The translations under genes were made by a program, and so were the position numbers. A stretch of 33,989 bases of DNA from a virus: IMG/VR virus record IMGVR_UViG_3300034375_009143, positions 1 through 33,989 of that record; one strand, given 5' to 3'. How positions within the stretch are numbered: position 1 is the first letter of the stretch; each line of letters opens with the position of its first letter. The notes below the pieces were generated by a model. The model was not told where the DNA came from. It saw only the letters and a program-made list of their open reading frames with translations, and did no database searches. Below are positions 1 through 7,006 of the stretch, piece after piece.

Positions 1-78
1 AAGAATAAAATGCCGGCAAGTAATAGTTTATTTATTTATAGATAGAGATTAGTCACAAAATCTTTATTTTAAAGATGT

Positions 79-1119
79 GTGATATTTAAAAAAGTTAGAA
101 GCCAAATCGAAGCTAATAAAAGGAGAAGTGACGCTGGTGAAACAGTTACTATACCTTTTCCTTTTGCTCGATTTGGCAAGCATATACCAGGTATAGACAG
201 AAAGATGTATATAGGCTTAACAGCAAATCAAAAAGTTGGTAAAAGCCAACTTACTGATGAAATGTTTGTCTTTCATCCTTTTGAATACTGGTTAAAACAT
301 AGAAACTTTACTTTAAAAATTTTCTATTTTAGTTTAGAACTTAGTGTAGAAAGTAAGATTAAAAAACTTATTTCAAGATTATTATATAAAAAATATGGTA
401 GACGTATTTCTCCTTTAGAACTAGATTCTAAATTTGAAGGACGTAGTATTGATGAAGAAGATCTTGGATTAATAAATAAGTTAGAGTCTTATTTTGTTTT
501 ATTTGAACAGTGTGTTAAATATATAACACATCTAAGAAGTCCTAAAGAAATTTTTAATTATCTTAAAAGATATGCTGAAAATAATGGAGAGGTAATAACT
601 CAAGCTGATGGTAGTATAAAATATAACTATCCAGAAGATGAGTTTAGAATTGTAATAGTAGACCATATTTCTTTACTTAGAAATCTACCTGAACATACAC
701 AAAGGGAAACTTTAGGTGTGTTCTCATCAGATTATATGTTAGAGTTACGAGACACTTATGGTTATACTATCGTATCTGTTCAACAACAAGCACAAGCTCA
801 AGAAGGTATTAAAAACTTTGAACTAGATAGACTACAACCGTCTGTTGATGGTTTAGGTAATAATAAAGAAGTTTCAAGAGATTACGATTTACTTTTAGGT
901 CTATTTAATCCTTCACGTTTTAGGATTAATAGATACAATGGTTACGACATAGATATTCTAGGTGATCATTACAGAGAACTGAATGTTATAAATAATAGGG
1001 ATGGAGAACCTATAGCAACCAGTTTGTATTTTGATGGCGCGGTTAATTATTTTAAAGAATTGCCCCCATCATTTCATACAGAAGATTTAAAACGTATTTA
1101 CGATACTATCCCAAAATAA
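79..1119 (+). CDS. DnaB-like replicative helicase (SF4/RecA-fold)
   Basis: Predicted hexameric replicative helicase reduced to the RecA-like motor. Seen: a Walker A-type loop at residues 49-56 (ANQKVGKS, with Ala for the usual first Gly), a Walker B-like strand and loop (IVIVDHISLL, about residues 192-201), and a Gln-rich stretch (SVQQQAQAQE) where SF4 helicases carry the motif after Walker B. The leading IPFPFARFGKHIPGI segment resembles the linker before the motor in short DnaB-like phage helicases. The only start that keeps this N-terminus is GTG at 79: the frame is closed by TAA at 70-72, and the ATG at 75 is out of frame and stops at once. The stop is one base before the next gene's GTG, so the two are probably co-translated. 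The family is fairly sure; 346 aa lacks room for a full DnaB N-terminal domain. Confidence 0.85.
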   Translation: MIFKKVRSQIEANKRRSDAGETVTIPFPFARFGKHIPGIDRKMYIGLTANQKVGKSQLTDEMFVFHPFEYWLKHRNFTLKIFYFSLELSVESKIKKLISRLLYKKYGRRISPLELDSKFEGRSIDEEDLGLINKLESYFVLFEQCVKYITHLRSPKEIFNYLKRYAENNGEVITQADGSIKYNYPEDEFRIVIVDHISLLRNLPEHTQRETLGVFSSDYMLELRDTYGYTIVSVQQQAQAQEGIKNFELDRLQPSVDGLGNNKEVSRDYDLLLGLFNPSRFRINRYNGYDIDILGDHYRELNVINNRDGEPIATSLYFDGAVNYFKELPPSFHTEDLKRIYDTIPK

Positions 1120-1120
1120 T

Positions 1121-1822
1121 GTGAGCGAGATTACATTACCAAAAAAAATTATCAAAGCGACAAGAAAATCGCCTGGTAAGTTAGTTATTTATTCGTCTCC
1201 CAAAACAGGTAAAACTACACAACTAGCTGCTCTTGAAAATAATCTAATTCTAGATTTAGAAAAGGGTACGCACTTTGTAGATGCTTTAAAAATAGAGGTA
1301 AATAGTTTGAAAGAATTATACGAAGTAGGTAACACAATTAAAAAAGAAGGCAAGCCTTATAAATATATTTCATTAGATACTGCTACAAAATTAGAAGAAT
1401 GGTGTGAAGAGTACGCTACTAATTTATATAAGCAGACTCCTATTGGAAAGAATTTTAAAGGTAAAAGTGTCTTAGAACTGCCTAATGGAGGTGGTTATCA
1501 TTATTTACGACAAGCATTTGTATTTTGGTTAAATTTTGTTACAGAATTAGCAGATAATGTTATTTTTGTATGTCATCTAAAGGACAAATTCATCTCTAAT
1601 AAACGAGGTGAAGAAGTGGCCGCAAAAGATTTAGATTTAACCGGTAAAATACGTAATATTATTGCTGCTGGTGCTGATGCTATAGGCTATATGTACCGAG
1701 GTGAAAATTCAAATTTACGTATATCATTTACCACAAGTGATGAAGTTGTATGTGGTTCCAGAACAAAACATCTTGCAGGTCAAGATTTTGAATTCAGTTG
1801 GGACAAGATTTATATAGATTAA
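1121..1822 (+). CDS. Sak4-like / AAA_24 RecA-type ATPase
   Basis: A RecA-fold ATPase of the phage Sak4/AAA_24 type, expected to act in single-strand annealing or recombination alongside the SSB. Residues 25-33 (SSPKTGKTT) form the Walker A loop. A hydrophobic strand ending in Asp (YKYISLD) fits Walker B, and a later strand (NVIFVCHLKD) fits the sensor strand. At 233 aa it is the usual Sak4 size. The start is GTG at 1121; the overlapping ATG at 1119 runs straight into TGA. It lies between helicase and SSB, as such ATPases often do in phage replication blocks. ATP-dependent recombination is inferred from family and context. Confidence 0.8.
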   Translation: MSEITLPKKIIKATRKSPGKLVIYSSPKTGKTTQLAALENNLILDLEKGTHFVDALKIEVNSLKELYEVGNTIKKEGKPYKYISLDTATKLEEWCEEYATNLYKQTPIGKNFKGKSVLELPNGGGYHYLRQAFVFWLNFVTELADNVIFVCHLKDKFISNKRGEEVAAKDLDLTGKIRNIIAAGADAIGYMYRGENSNLRISFTTSDEVVCGSRTKHLAGQDFEFSWDKIYID

Positions 1823-1839
1823 TTCAGAGGTATAATATT

Positions 1840-2424
1840 ATGTTTAGTACAAAAGATATAAACAGCGCTGAAGGTGGATCAAAGTATATCCGCCCTGGCA
1901 TTTCAGAGGTAACAATTGTTGATGTAGAAGGTAATTCAGAAAATCCTGATAAACCGTACATTAACATGACATTTAAATTAAAAGGTGAAGATGATGAGTT
2001 TAAAAATTCGTATAGACTTTATATGAATGAGCGAGCTCAAAAATATTCCCTTGAACAGATTGCGCATTTAGCTACTAAATGTGTGACAAAAGAAGAACTT
2101 GACGCCACTACAGGAAAAGATGTAGAATCCTATGCAGATGCGTTAGCTAAATTATTGAGAAATAAAAGCTTACGTATGAAGTTTTCTGGACAAGAATACT
2201 TAAAAAGCGATGGGACATCTATAGGAGTCCGCACGAGAATACCGCTAAAGTATTTCGCGGAATCTATTTCTGAGGGTAGCGAGTATCCAGTAGTTGAAAA
2301 CACTAGACTACGTTATGATAAAAATAACGTGTATGATTTTCAACCTTTACCGGCTTCTGAAACAGGTGAAGATCTTCCTACAAATCCAGGTAATACTGAG
2401 GTTAGTGAAGACTTACCATTTTAA
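1840..2424 (+). CDS. Single-stranded DNA-binding protein
   Basis: Predicted phage ssDNA-binding protein of 194 aa. I chose ATG 1840 rather than an in-frame start at 1798, because the extra 14 residues only re-read the end of the ATPase gene; AGAGG lies about ten bases upstream. The protein is rich in beta-type sequence (FSTKDINSAEGGSKYIRPG, INMTFKLKGEDDEF). It ends in an acidic, disordered tail whose last residues are SEDLPF, closely resembling the acidic DIPF-type tip by which bacterial SSBs recruit partners. Placement after helicase and Sak4-like ATPase supports the call. No detailed OB-fold motif can be read by eye, so the function rests on tail, size and context. A hairpin follows 20 bases after the stop. 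Confidence 0.7.
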   Translation: MFSTKDINSAEGGSKYIRPGISEVTIVDVEGNSENPDKPYINMTFKLKGEDDEFKNSYRLYMNERAQKYSLEQIAHLATKCVTKEELDATTGKDVESYADALAKLLRNKSLRMKFSGQEYLKSDGTSIGVRTRIPLKYFAESISEGSEYPVVENTRLRYDKNNVYDFQPLPASETGEDLPTNPGNTEVSEDLPF

Positions 2425-2444
2425 GTAGTAAAAAGTATGAAAAC

Positions 2445-2470
2445 GGAGGGTGAAATTCCCTCCATTTATT
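2445..2470 (+). terminator. Hairpin terminator after the SSB gene
   Basis: GGAGGG (2445-2450) pairs with CCCTCC (2458-2463) around a 7-base loop and is followed by ATTTATTTT. It sits between the SSB stop and the ATG at 2494. An open frame runs through it from ATG 2437, but the hairpin argues for non-coding DNA there. The T-run is interrupted, so termination may be partial, allowing graded read-through. Confidence 0.6.
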
Positions 2471-2493
2471 TTAAAACAAAAAAACAACAAAAG

Positions 2494-3273
2494 ATGTCAA
2501 AAGTAAAGATAGGAATTCCAGGATGGTCAACAGGACCACAAAGTTATGGAGTATCTAAAACTTATTTAGAATATATTTCTACATTCGGTATACCGGTAAT
2601 TTTAACTCCTGAAATTGAAGTAGGAGATGTAGAAATCGATATGCTGTTCTTGTCTGGAGGGCCTGATTTAAATCCTGGTCTTTATGGACAAAAGCCGAGC
2701 TATTTTAATGGGACTGGAGATCTATTTAGACAATGGTTCTATATTAGCAGATTACAACAGTATATTGAGTCTGGTATACCTATTATGGGTATATGCCTAG
2801 GTATGCAAATGTTAGCTGCTCATTTTGGTTCCAGGATAACTCAACATTTGGGAAATCATCCTGATTCAAAAAATAGATGGGAAAAAGGCCATCAAGTGTA
2901 TGTACCTGTATATACATATGGAGAGGAATTAGTGTATCCGCAGAATTTTGGTATGGATGTTAATTCACATCATCATCAAGGAGTTATGCTTAACGATTTA
3001 TCTACAGATTTATTGGCTACGCAAATATTTATTCACAACAGACAAAACCGTGAAATACCTCAATCAGAGGCTGTAGTAGAAGCATTTATACACAATAATT
3101 TACCTATCTTTGGAGTACAGTGGCATCCAGAAGAATTTTATGATGAATATACAACCAGTATGGTAGAGTTATTTATCGATAATATTCAAAATGAAAATGG
3201 AAATTTCAACAAAGCAAACGCATCCCCCAGAGAACCTTTCCAAAGAATTGTTCAAGAGGCACAGCTTGTATGA
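2494..3273 (+). CDS. Class-I glutamine amidotransferase-like hydrolase (peptidase C26 type)
   Basis: Predicted gamma-glutamyl hydrolase or class-I glutamine amidotransferase of the C26 (PuuD-like) type. Seen: the nucleophile elbow GICLG with Cys101, and QWHPEEF with His211 and Glu213 completing the Cys-His-Glu triad. LFLSGGPDLNP at about 51-61 matches the oxyanion-side loop, and NSHHHQG at about 157-163 matches a conserved C26 segment. The start is ATG 2494; ATG 2437 would place the preceding terminator inside the gene. The 3' end overlaps the primase start by 83 bases, suggesting translational coupling. A diverged relative lies at 14473, among amide-bond ligases, so a role in trimming or supplying gamma-glutamyl groups to that pathway is plausible but inferred. 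Confidence 0.85.
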   Translation: MSKVKIGIPGWSTGPQSYGVSKTYLEYISTFGIPVILTPEIEVGDVEIDMLFLSGGPDLNPGLYGQKPSYFNGTGDLFRQWFYISRLQQYIESGIPIMGICLGMQMLAAHFGSRITQHLGNHPDSKNRWEKGHQVYVPVYTYGEELVYPQNFGMDVNSHHHQGVMLNDLSTDLLATQIFIHNRQNREIPQSEAVVEAFIHNNLPIFGVQWHPEEFYDEYTTSMVELFIDNIQNENGNFNKANASPREPFQRIVQEAQLV

Positions 3274-3535
3274 TGTAGACATTTTTAATTTTTATTACGG
3301 TTCATTTCAACCGCGAAAGATGTATAAAAGTCCTTTTAGAAAGGATAAAATACCTTCTTTCAATATATATCCTTCAGAGAACGGCTATGATCTTTTTTAT
3401 AAAGATTTTGGCCACTCCTCTGGAGATAGTATAGTTTTTGTTTCTAATCTGTATAGTATTTCTTATACAGAAGCGTTACAAAAAATATATAATGATTTAA
3501 TTTTAACACATCCGTTAACTAAACTAGCGGCATAA
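3191..3535 (+). CDS. DnaG-like primase, N-terminal part (proposed exon 1, ending at 3515)
   Basis: The N-terminal domain of a DnaG-type primase. SPFRKDKIPSFNIYP, a short FYKDFG segment, GDSIVFVSNL and SYTEALQKIY follow the order of the CHC2 domain (CPFHxEKTPSF, CFGCGxGGD, FxEALxxLA). The zinc-binding Cys and His positions are occupied by Ser, Arg and other residues, so it probably folds without zinc. The protein stops 20 codons after the domain. Toprim, the catalytic half, is found alone at 5908-6554. If RNA is spliced after T3515, the true product is 323 aa and the last residues read here are intron-encoded. The ATGs at 3191 and 3197 are both possible starts. Domain identity is good; exon status is a proposal. 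Confidence 0.75.
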   Translation: MKMEISTKQTHPPENLSKELFKRHSLYDVDIFNFYYGSFQPRKMYKSPFRKDKIPSFNIYPSENGYDLFYKDFGHSSGDSIVFVSNLYSISYTEALQKIYNDLILTHPLTKLAA

Positions 3536-3552
3536 TATAGTAATATATTATG
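3531..3552 (+). repeat. Perfect hairpin with GTAA tetraloop (candidate intron P2)
   Basis: CATAATATA (3531-3539) pairs with TATATTATG (3544-3552) around a GTAA (GNRA-type) loop. It overlaps the stop codon of the primase N-terminal ORF. There is no following T-run, so it is not a typical terminator. Its place directly after a candidate P1 matches P2 in T4-type group I introns. Confidence 0.6.
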
Positions 3553-3575
3553 AAAAAACTCAGAATAATTTAATT

Positions 3576-4109
3576 ATGTTTACTATTATTAAAACAAGAG
3601 AAACGAGTAATTGTAAAATGACCCTTATCGATAATGCGATTGGGGCTTTTGGTAACGGTGGTCGTAATATCTTAAACGAAATTGAGCATATCTACGAAGA
3701 CATCAGAATAACTGGTTTTTTTCATGTAAGTTCTGCTTATGTAAAAGATGTTATTTTTAAGTATTTTCCAGTTATCTATTGTAATGAAGTGCATATAGGT
3801 TATGGCCCTGTTCCACAATATCATATTTTGGTAGCTAATATAAATAGATTAGATTCAATATATATTAAAAAACATTTAAGGCGTCAGGAATTTTTAAATG
3901 ATGTAAATAAAGTAAAGCGAGATTTAAATGCTTTAAAGAGAAAAAATCTTAAAAAGCCTGTTAATATGATATGTACATTTGGTACAAATACTTTAACTTT
4001 AGGAAGAACTTATAAAGTTACAAAAATTGTAGACACAGGAAAATTAAAAGTTAGAAACGATAATGGCAGAACTATATACGTATCACCTTTCAGATTTAAA
4101 CTTAAATAA
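3576..4109 (+). CDS. Hypothetical protein with SH3-like C-terminus
   Basis: Not recognised. It encodes 177 aa from ATG 3576. The first ~110 residues mix hydrophobic and basic segments and include a Lys/Arg-rich helix (VNKVKRDLNALKRKN). The last ~45 residues (ICTFGTNTLTLGRTYKVTK, then IYVSPFRFKL) have the alternating strand-turn pattern of small SH3-like barrels seen in many phage accessory proteins. The next gene starts two bases after the stop. It lies inside the proposed primase intron but has no HNH, GIY-YIG or LAGLIDADG motif, so it does not look like a homing endonuclease. Probably a normal phage gene. Confidence 0.6.
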   Translation: MFTIIKTRETSNCKMTLIDNAIGAFGNGGRNILNEIEHIYEDIRITGFFHVSSAYVKDVIFKYFPVIYCNEVHIGYGPVPQYHILVANINRLDSIYIKKHLRRQEFLNDVNKVKRDLNALKRKNLKKPVNMICTFGTNTLTLGRTYKVTKIVDTGKLKVRNDNGRTIYVSPFRFKLK

Positions 4110-4111
4110 CT

Positions 4112-4801
4112 ATGGCAAGTACATGTAATTATAAATTAGGAAAGCTTAAATTTGTAAAAGGCTCAATCTGTTTTGCAGCAATACGTAATTTTAAGGGTAC
4201 TGTGAAAATAATTGTATATTTTCAAAAGTCTCCTTTTACACCAACACAAATTAGAAAATATTTAGTCTTATTAAAAAATGTAGGATTTAATTTTACTTTC
4301 AAAACTATAGAAGACTCTCCAGAATATAAAGATCTTTGTATAGAAATTGATTTGAAAGAAGATACTAGTGTTATGAGAACTTTATTTTGTATGTATGTAA
4401 GATGTCTTTGGGAAGGTTATGTTAAAAACCAACCTAGCACTAGAACTCCTAACTATGATGAATTTATCAAAGTAGTTGAGTTTTTATTTAAATTGAAAGA
4501 AGCTTTTCCAAATAAGCGAAATTATATACTTCTAAATATAGCTTGTAACTTATTTATTATACAGCAGAATCCTTATAACTCTAACCATTTTCCAGCAAGG
4601 CAATTAGGATGTTATTTATTTGACACTTTACCTAGACAACAGTTAACAGATTTAGGTAATGTTAATGATGTAATGACTATTATAGACACGGTTAAAATTA
4701 GTACTAAGGCTAAACAGGTTATTGCAGAAGACTTTAAAAATCCTAAAACAAATAAAGACTTCTATGCTGAAATGCTGCACCTTTATAAAAAACATAATTA
4801 A
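4112..4801 (+). CDS. Hypothetical protein, possible 5' exon
   Basis: Not recognised; 229 aa from ATG 4112, two bases after the previous stop. It has mixed alpha/beta character with a helical middle (YDEFIKVVEFLFKLKEAF) and no signal peptide or membrane segment. The stop (TAA 4799-4801) falls directly in front of the group I intron P4 strand at 4804, so the 3' end may lie in the 5' part of an intron, with the C-terminus read from intron RNA. If so, its downstream exon could be the frame at 5312-5896, which lacks an ATG. I could not find a convincing 5' splice site in its last 100 bases. Confidence 0.55.
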   Translation: MASTCNYKLGKLKFVKGSICFAAIRNFKGTVKIIVYFQKSPFTPTQIRKYLVLLKNVGFNFTFKTIEDSPEYKDLCIEIDLKEDTSVMRTLFCMYVRCLWEGYVKNQPSTRTPNYDEFIKVVEFLFKLKEAFPNKRNYILLNIACNLFIIQQNPYNSNHFPARQLGCYLFDTLPRQQLTDLGNVNDVMTIIDTVKISTKAKQVIAEDFKNPKTNKDFYAEMLHLYKKHN

Positions 4802-5300
4802 TAACGGGGAAACTCTTTAAAAATATAAATATGACTCCTTTAAAACAACAAATAATAAAAGAGCTTCATGCTTTTAATCAATTAGATAATAAAATAGTTG
4901 AGGCATTTGGAGCTAAAGAATATTGTGCTAAAAATGGTATTACATATAATATTATTGAAGACAATCCCGTGCCGTCACTTGAATCAAAAAAATTAGCTTG
5001 GAAATTTGGAAAATTACTTTGGGATAATGAATATGCTCAAGATGTAGGAACTTTTGAAAATCCAAAACAAACAAATATGAAAGAAATATTTGATAATTTT
5101 TTGAAACAAAACGGTGTAGAGACTAACAATGGGCAACCTAAAATTTCAACTGATTTAAAAATAGCTATAATGAAACTTATGGAAAAACATGTTGATTTGA
5201 GAAATTCAGATGAACTTAAAGATGTAGATTTATATCATAAATTTTTAGATTGGGAAAAAGAAATGTGGAAATTACTTTAGGTTGATGAGATAGTCCGAAC
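4799..5300 (+). ncRNA. Group I intron ribozyme core (P4-P7)
   Basis: Four conserved helices can be drawn in order. P4: ACGGG 4804-4808 with CCCGT 4966-4970. P5: TCTTTAA 4814-4820 with TTGAAGA 4955-4961 (one G-U). P6: GCCGT 4971-4975 with ACGGT 5111-5115. P7: GACTA 5121-5125 with TAGTC 5291-5295. The flanking words match the group I P, Q, R and S boxes: AACGGGGAAAC, GACAATCCCGTGC, GTAGAGACTA and GATAGTCCGAAC. The first two closely resemble T4 td as I remember it. GAA after P7 could form P9.0 with the UU before G5338. P3 and P8 were not resolved. The P5 and P8 regions are expanded and carry an ORF. Confidence 0.85.
4831..5280 (+). CDS. ORF embedded in the group I intron core
   Basis: 149 codons from ATG 4831 to TAG, running through the P5, P4, P6 and P7 strands of the ribozyme. 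The product is helical and charged (DLKIAIMKLMEKHVDL, KLAWKFGKLLWDNEY, FLDWEKEMWKLL) with no recognised homing-endonuclease motif. Most codons are AT-rich like the rest of the phage, but those over the Q box (CCC GTG CCG) are not, as expected where RNA pairing constrains the coding sequence. A stop-free run this long in AT-rich DNA favours a translated gene. It could be a small maturase-like factor or an ORF captured by the intron; I have no direct evidence for either. Confidence 0.5.
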   Translation: MTPLKQQIIKELHAFNQLDNKIVEAFGAKEYCAKNGITYNIIEDNPVPSLESKKLAWKFGKLLWDNEYAQDVGTFENPKQTNMKEIFDNFLKQNGVETNNGQPKISTDLKIAIMKLMEKHVDLRNSDELKDVDLYHKFLDWEKEMWKLL

Positions 5301-5335
5301 TGCAAATATAAATAATAATTCAAAAATTTACAAAA

Positions 5336-5896
5336 TTGATTAATAATTTTAAACGAAAACTTACTAAACATTCAATTAAAAATGTTTGTAATGAAGCTCT
5401 GATTTCGTATTTTTATGGCCTTGGTTACCAATCTAAGCATATAGAAGCTTTCGATAAGGGTAATGGTACATATTATACTGGAGTTAGATTGTCTTATATA
5501 AAAGAATACGTATTACCGCAATTTGATAAAGAATTTATTTTAGAAAGGTTAGATGACCTAATAAATAAAGGTGTTTTAAATACACTATATTGTGGTGATG
5601 TTAACGATGTCATCTTTGAAAATAAGAATACCGAACATAGACAATTCTCTTTAACAAATGTTTTAGATTATAGCCGTAATCGAGAAACAGATGATATAAA
5701 ATTTATAAAAGAATACTTAACAAAGTTAGAGCAGAAAAAACTTAATAAATTGCAGAGTAAGGCAGAAATGACCTTACCTAAAAAGGAAGCCATTCAGGCA
5801 GAAAAACAAGAAGACGTGGAAAATGTAGAAAATACAGAAAATACTCCAGGAACTGAGAGTAATATTTTTTCATTTAGTTCTCTCGATCCTTTTTAA
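5336..5896 (+). CDS. Hypothetical protein lacking an ATG start (possible 3' exon)
   Basis: Not recognised. The frame is open from 5312 to TAA 5894-5896 and contains no early ATG; TTG 5336 is the only listed start. It begins within ~40 bases of the group I P7 strand, and TTG 5336-5338 also matches a group I 3' splice site (UUG with G last), so this may be a spliced 3' exon. The ~185 aa product has a globular N-terminal part (ISYFYGLGYQ, YIKEYVLPQF) and a charged helical stretch. It ends in a Glu/Asn/Thr-rich disordered tail finishing FSFSSLDPF. That tail resembles partner-binding tails of replication proteins, and the SSB of this phage ends in DLPF. Confidence 0.5.
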   Translation: MINNFKRKLTKHSIKNVCNEALISYFYGLGYQSKHIEAFDKGNGTYYTGVRLSYIKEYVLPQFDKEFILERLDDLINKGVLNTLYCGDVNDVIFENKNTEHRQFSLTNVLDYSRNRETDDIKFIKEYLTKLEQKKLNKLQSKAEMTLPKKEAIQAEKQEDVENVENTENTPGTESNIFSFSSLDPF

Positions 5897-5907
5897 GTAA
5901 CAAAATG

Positions 5908-6554
5908 TAAAACGTGTTGAAGTTAAATATATTGAACCTGAAAAAAAGGAAATCAGTGTCAAAACAAACAAGACTTTTAGACCCGAAGAATTAGACTATT
6001 TTATTAGTAATGGGATAGATCCTAAAATATTAAAAAAATATAATGTATACTCATTAAATTCAGTTAAGGTAAATTACCGAACTGTATGGGTAAGGAATCC
6101 AGAACATTTTATTATAGGTTACTATATTCCAAGGTTACAACGAATTAAATGTTATAAACCAAATACTAAAGAGTATATTTCTAATTTTAATTCGTCAATT
6201 TTATATGGCTATGAACAACTACATGAAAAAGGTAACATAGTTATTTTTACAAAATCTCCTAAAGAGGTTTTATTTTACGCGTCTAATAATATACCGGCTG
6301 TATGTCCAAATACAGAAAACACATTATTAGAAGACTTACCTAAAGAATTTTTAATAGATTTACAAGAGAGATTTTCTCAAGTGATTGTTAATTTTGATAA
6401 TGATTCTTTAGGAAAACGTTATGGTAAAATGTATGCAGAATATTTTGGAACAGAGCCGTTTTTTTTACCAGATGGCGATAAAGATATTACTGACTTTTTT
6501 AAAAATCATGGTAAAGCAGAAACAAAAACAATAATAAAAATGTTTTTAGAATGA
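5908..6554 (+). CDS. DnaG-like primase, Toprim half (proposed exon 2)
   Basis: The catalytic half of a DnaG/Twinkle-type primase. After a linker (TFRPEELDYFISNGID, LKKYNVYSL) typical of phage primases comes a Toprim fold. It has VIFTKSPKEVLFY with the conserved Glu, VIVNFDNDSLGKRYG with the metal-binding DxD, and LPDGDKDITDFFKNHG with the final acidic motif. The frame is open only from 5901 (TAA at 5898) and contains no ATG, GTG or TTG before the linker; ATG 5905 is out of frame and meets TAA at once. Joined at 5908 to T3515 it completes a 323-aa primase. Its TGA overlaps the ATG of the next gene (ATGA). A one-base assembly error at ATG 5905, or a rare ATT start at 5931, are alternatives. Confidence 0.8.
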
Positions 6555-7006
6555 CAAAATTAATTCATACAAATAGTAGTGATATATTATATCATGTCAC
6601 AAGCGCAGATTTAGAAAAGCTAGATTTTATGTTAGATTATTATGTTGATCTACATAATGACAATAACGTACCAACTATGGGAAATTATGCATTTCATTGG
6701 TGTAATACTACAGTGAAAACGCAAGAATCGAGGAGGGAACATTACATTCCATTTTCTTCTTTTTATGAAATTTCGCCTGGGTATGATACTCCCGAATATG
6801 CAGGTCACTATTCTTTTCCGGATTTAATATTTAGAGTTTTGCCAAATTTGATTTTTGGTAAGACAGAAAAAGCTAATCAACTTGCTTTAATACTTTTTCA
6901 AAAATATTACACAAATGAAAAAGATGTAAATTTAGTTGATATCTTGTATCAGCAATTTGTAAAAACGACAAATAGTAAAATAAATGAAAATATTAACCTC
7001 TACTGA
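6551..7006 (+). CDS. Hypothetical protein
   Basis: Not recognised; 151 aa from an ATG sharing ATGA with the primase stop, implying coupled translation. It is a soluble, acidic-aromatic protein (YHVTSADLEKLDFMLDYY, YAFHWCNTTVK) without a visible catalytic motif, signal peptide or membrane helix. Its end overlaps the next gene by 23 bases. Confidence 0.6.
   Translation: MTKLIHTNSSDILYHVTSADLEKLDFMLDYYVDLHNDNNVPTMGNYAFHWCNTTVKTQESRREHYIPFSSFYEISPGYDTPEYAGHYSFPDLIFRVLPNLIFGKTEKANQLALILFQKYYTNEKDVNLVDILYQQFVKTTNSKINENINLY

Larger units (their letters stand above)
3516..5907 (+). other. Proposed group I intron interrupting the primase gene (boundaries tentative)
   Basis: Direct observations: the Toprim half has no ATG, GTG or TTG near its start, and joining T3515 to T5908 gives a continuous primase frame (THP-L-KRVEV). 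At the 5' side CCGT (3512-3515) can pair with GCGG (3527-3530), giving the U-G wobble expected at a group I 5' splice site (P1). A 9-bp hairpin with a GTAA loop follows, as P2 does in T4 td and sunY introns. The base before the proposed 3' exon is G5907. The ribozyme core lies inside at 4804-5295. Problems: 2392 nt with four ORFs is unusually long, P3 is not identified, and the P9.0 pairing favours a 3' site near G5338. An alternative is a smaller intron ending at 5338 within another gene. Confidence 0.45.

Noticed and set aside
1-52. Possible 3' end of an upstream gene (frames ending at 45 or 52)
   Set aside because: Only about 15 codons are visible in either frame and none is recognisable.
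2437-2493. Extended N-terminus of the first C26 hydrolase from ATG 2437
   Set aside because: It would encode across the hairpin at 2445-2463; the family-like sequence begins at ATG 2494.
5880-5915. Programmed frameshift linking the 5336 ORF to the Toprim ORF
   Set aside because: Stops at 5894-5896 and 5898-5900 block both the original and the shifted frame before the Toprim frame opens.
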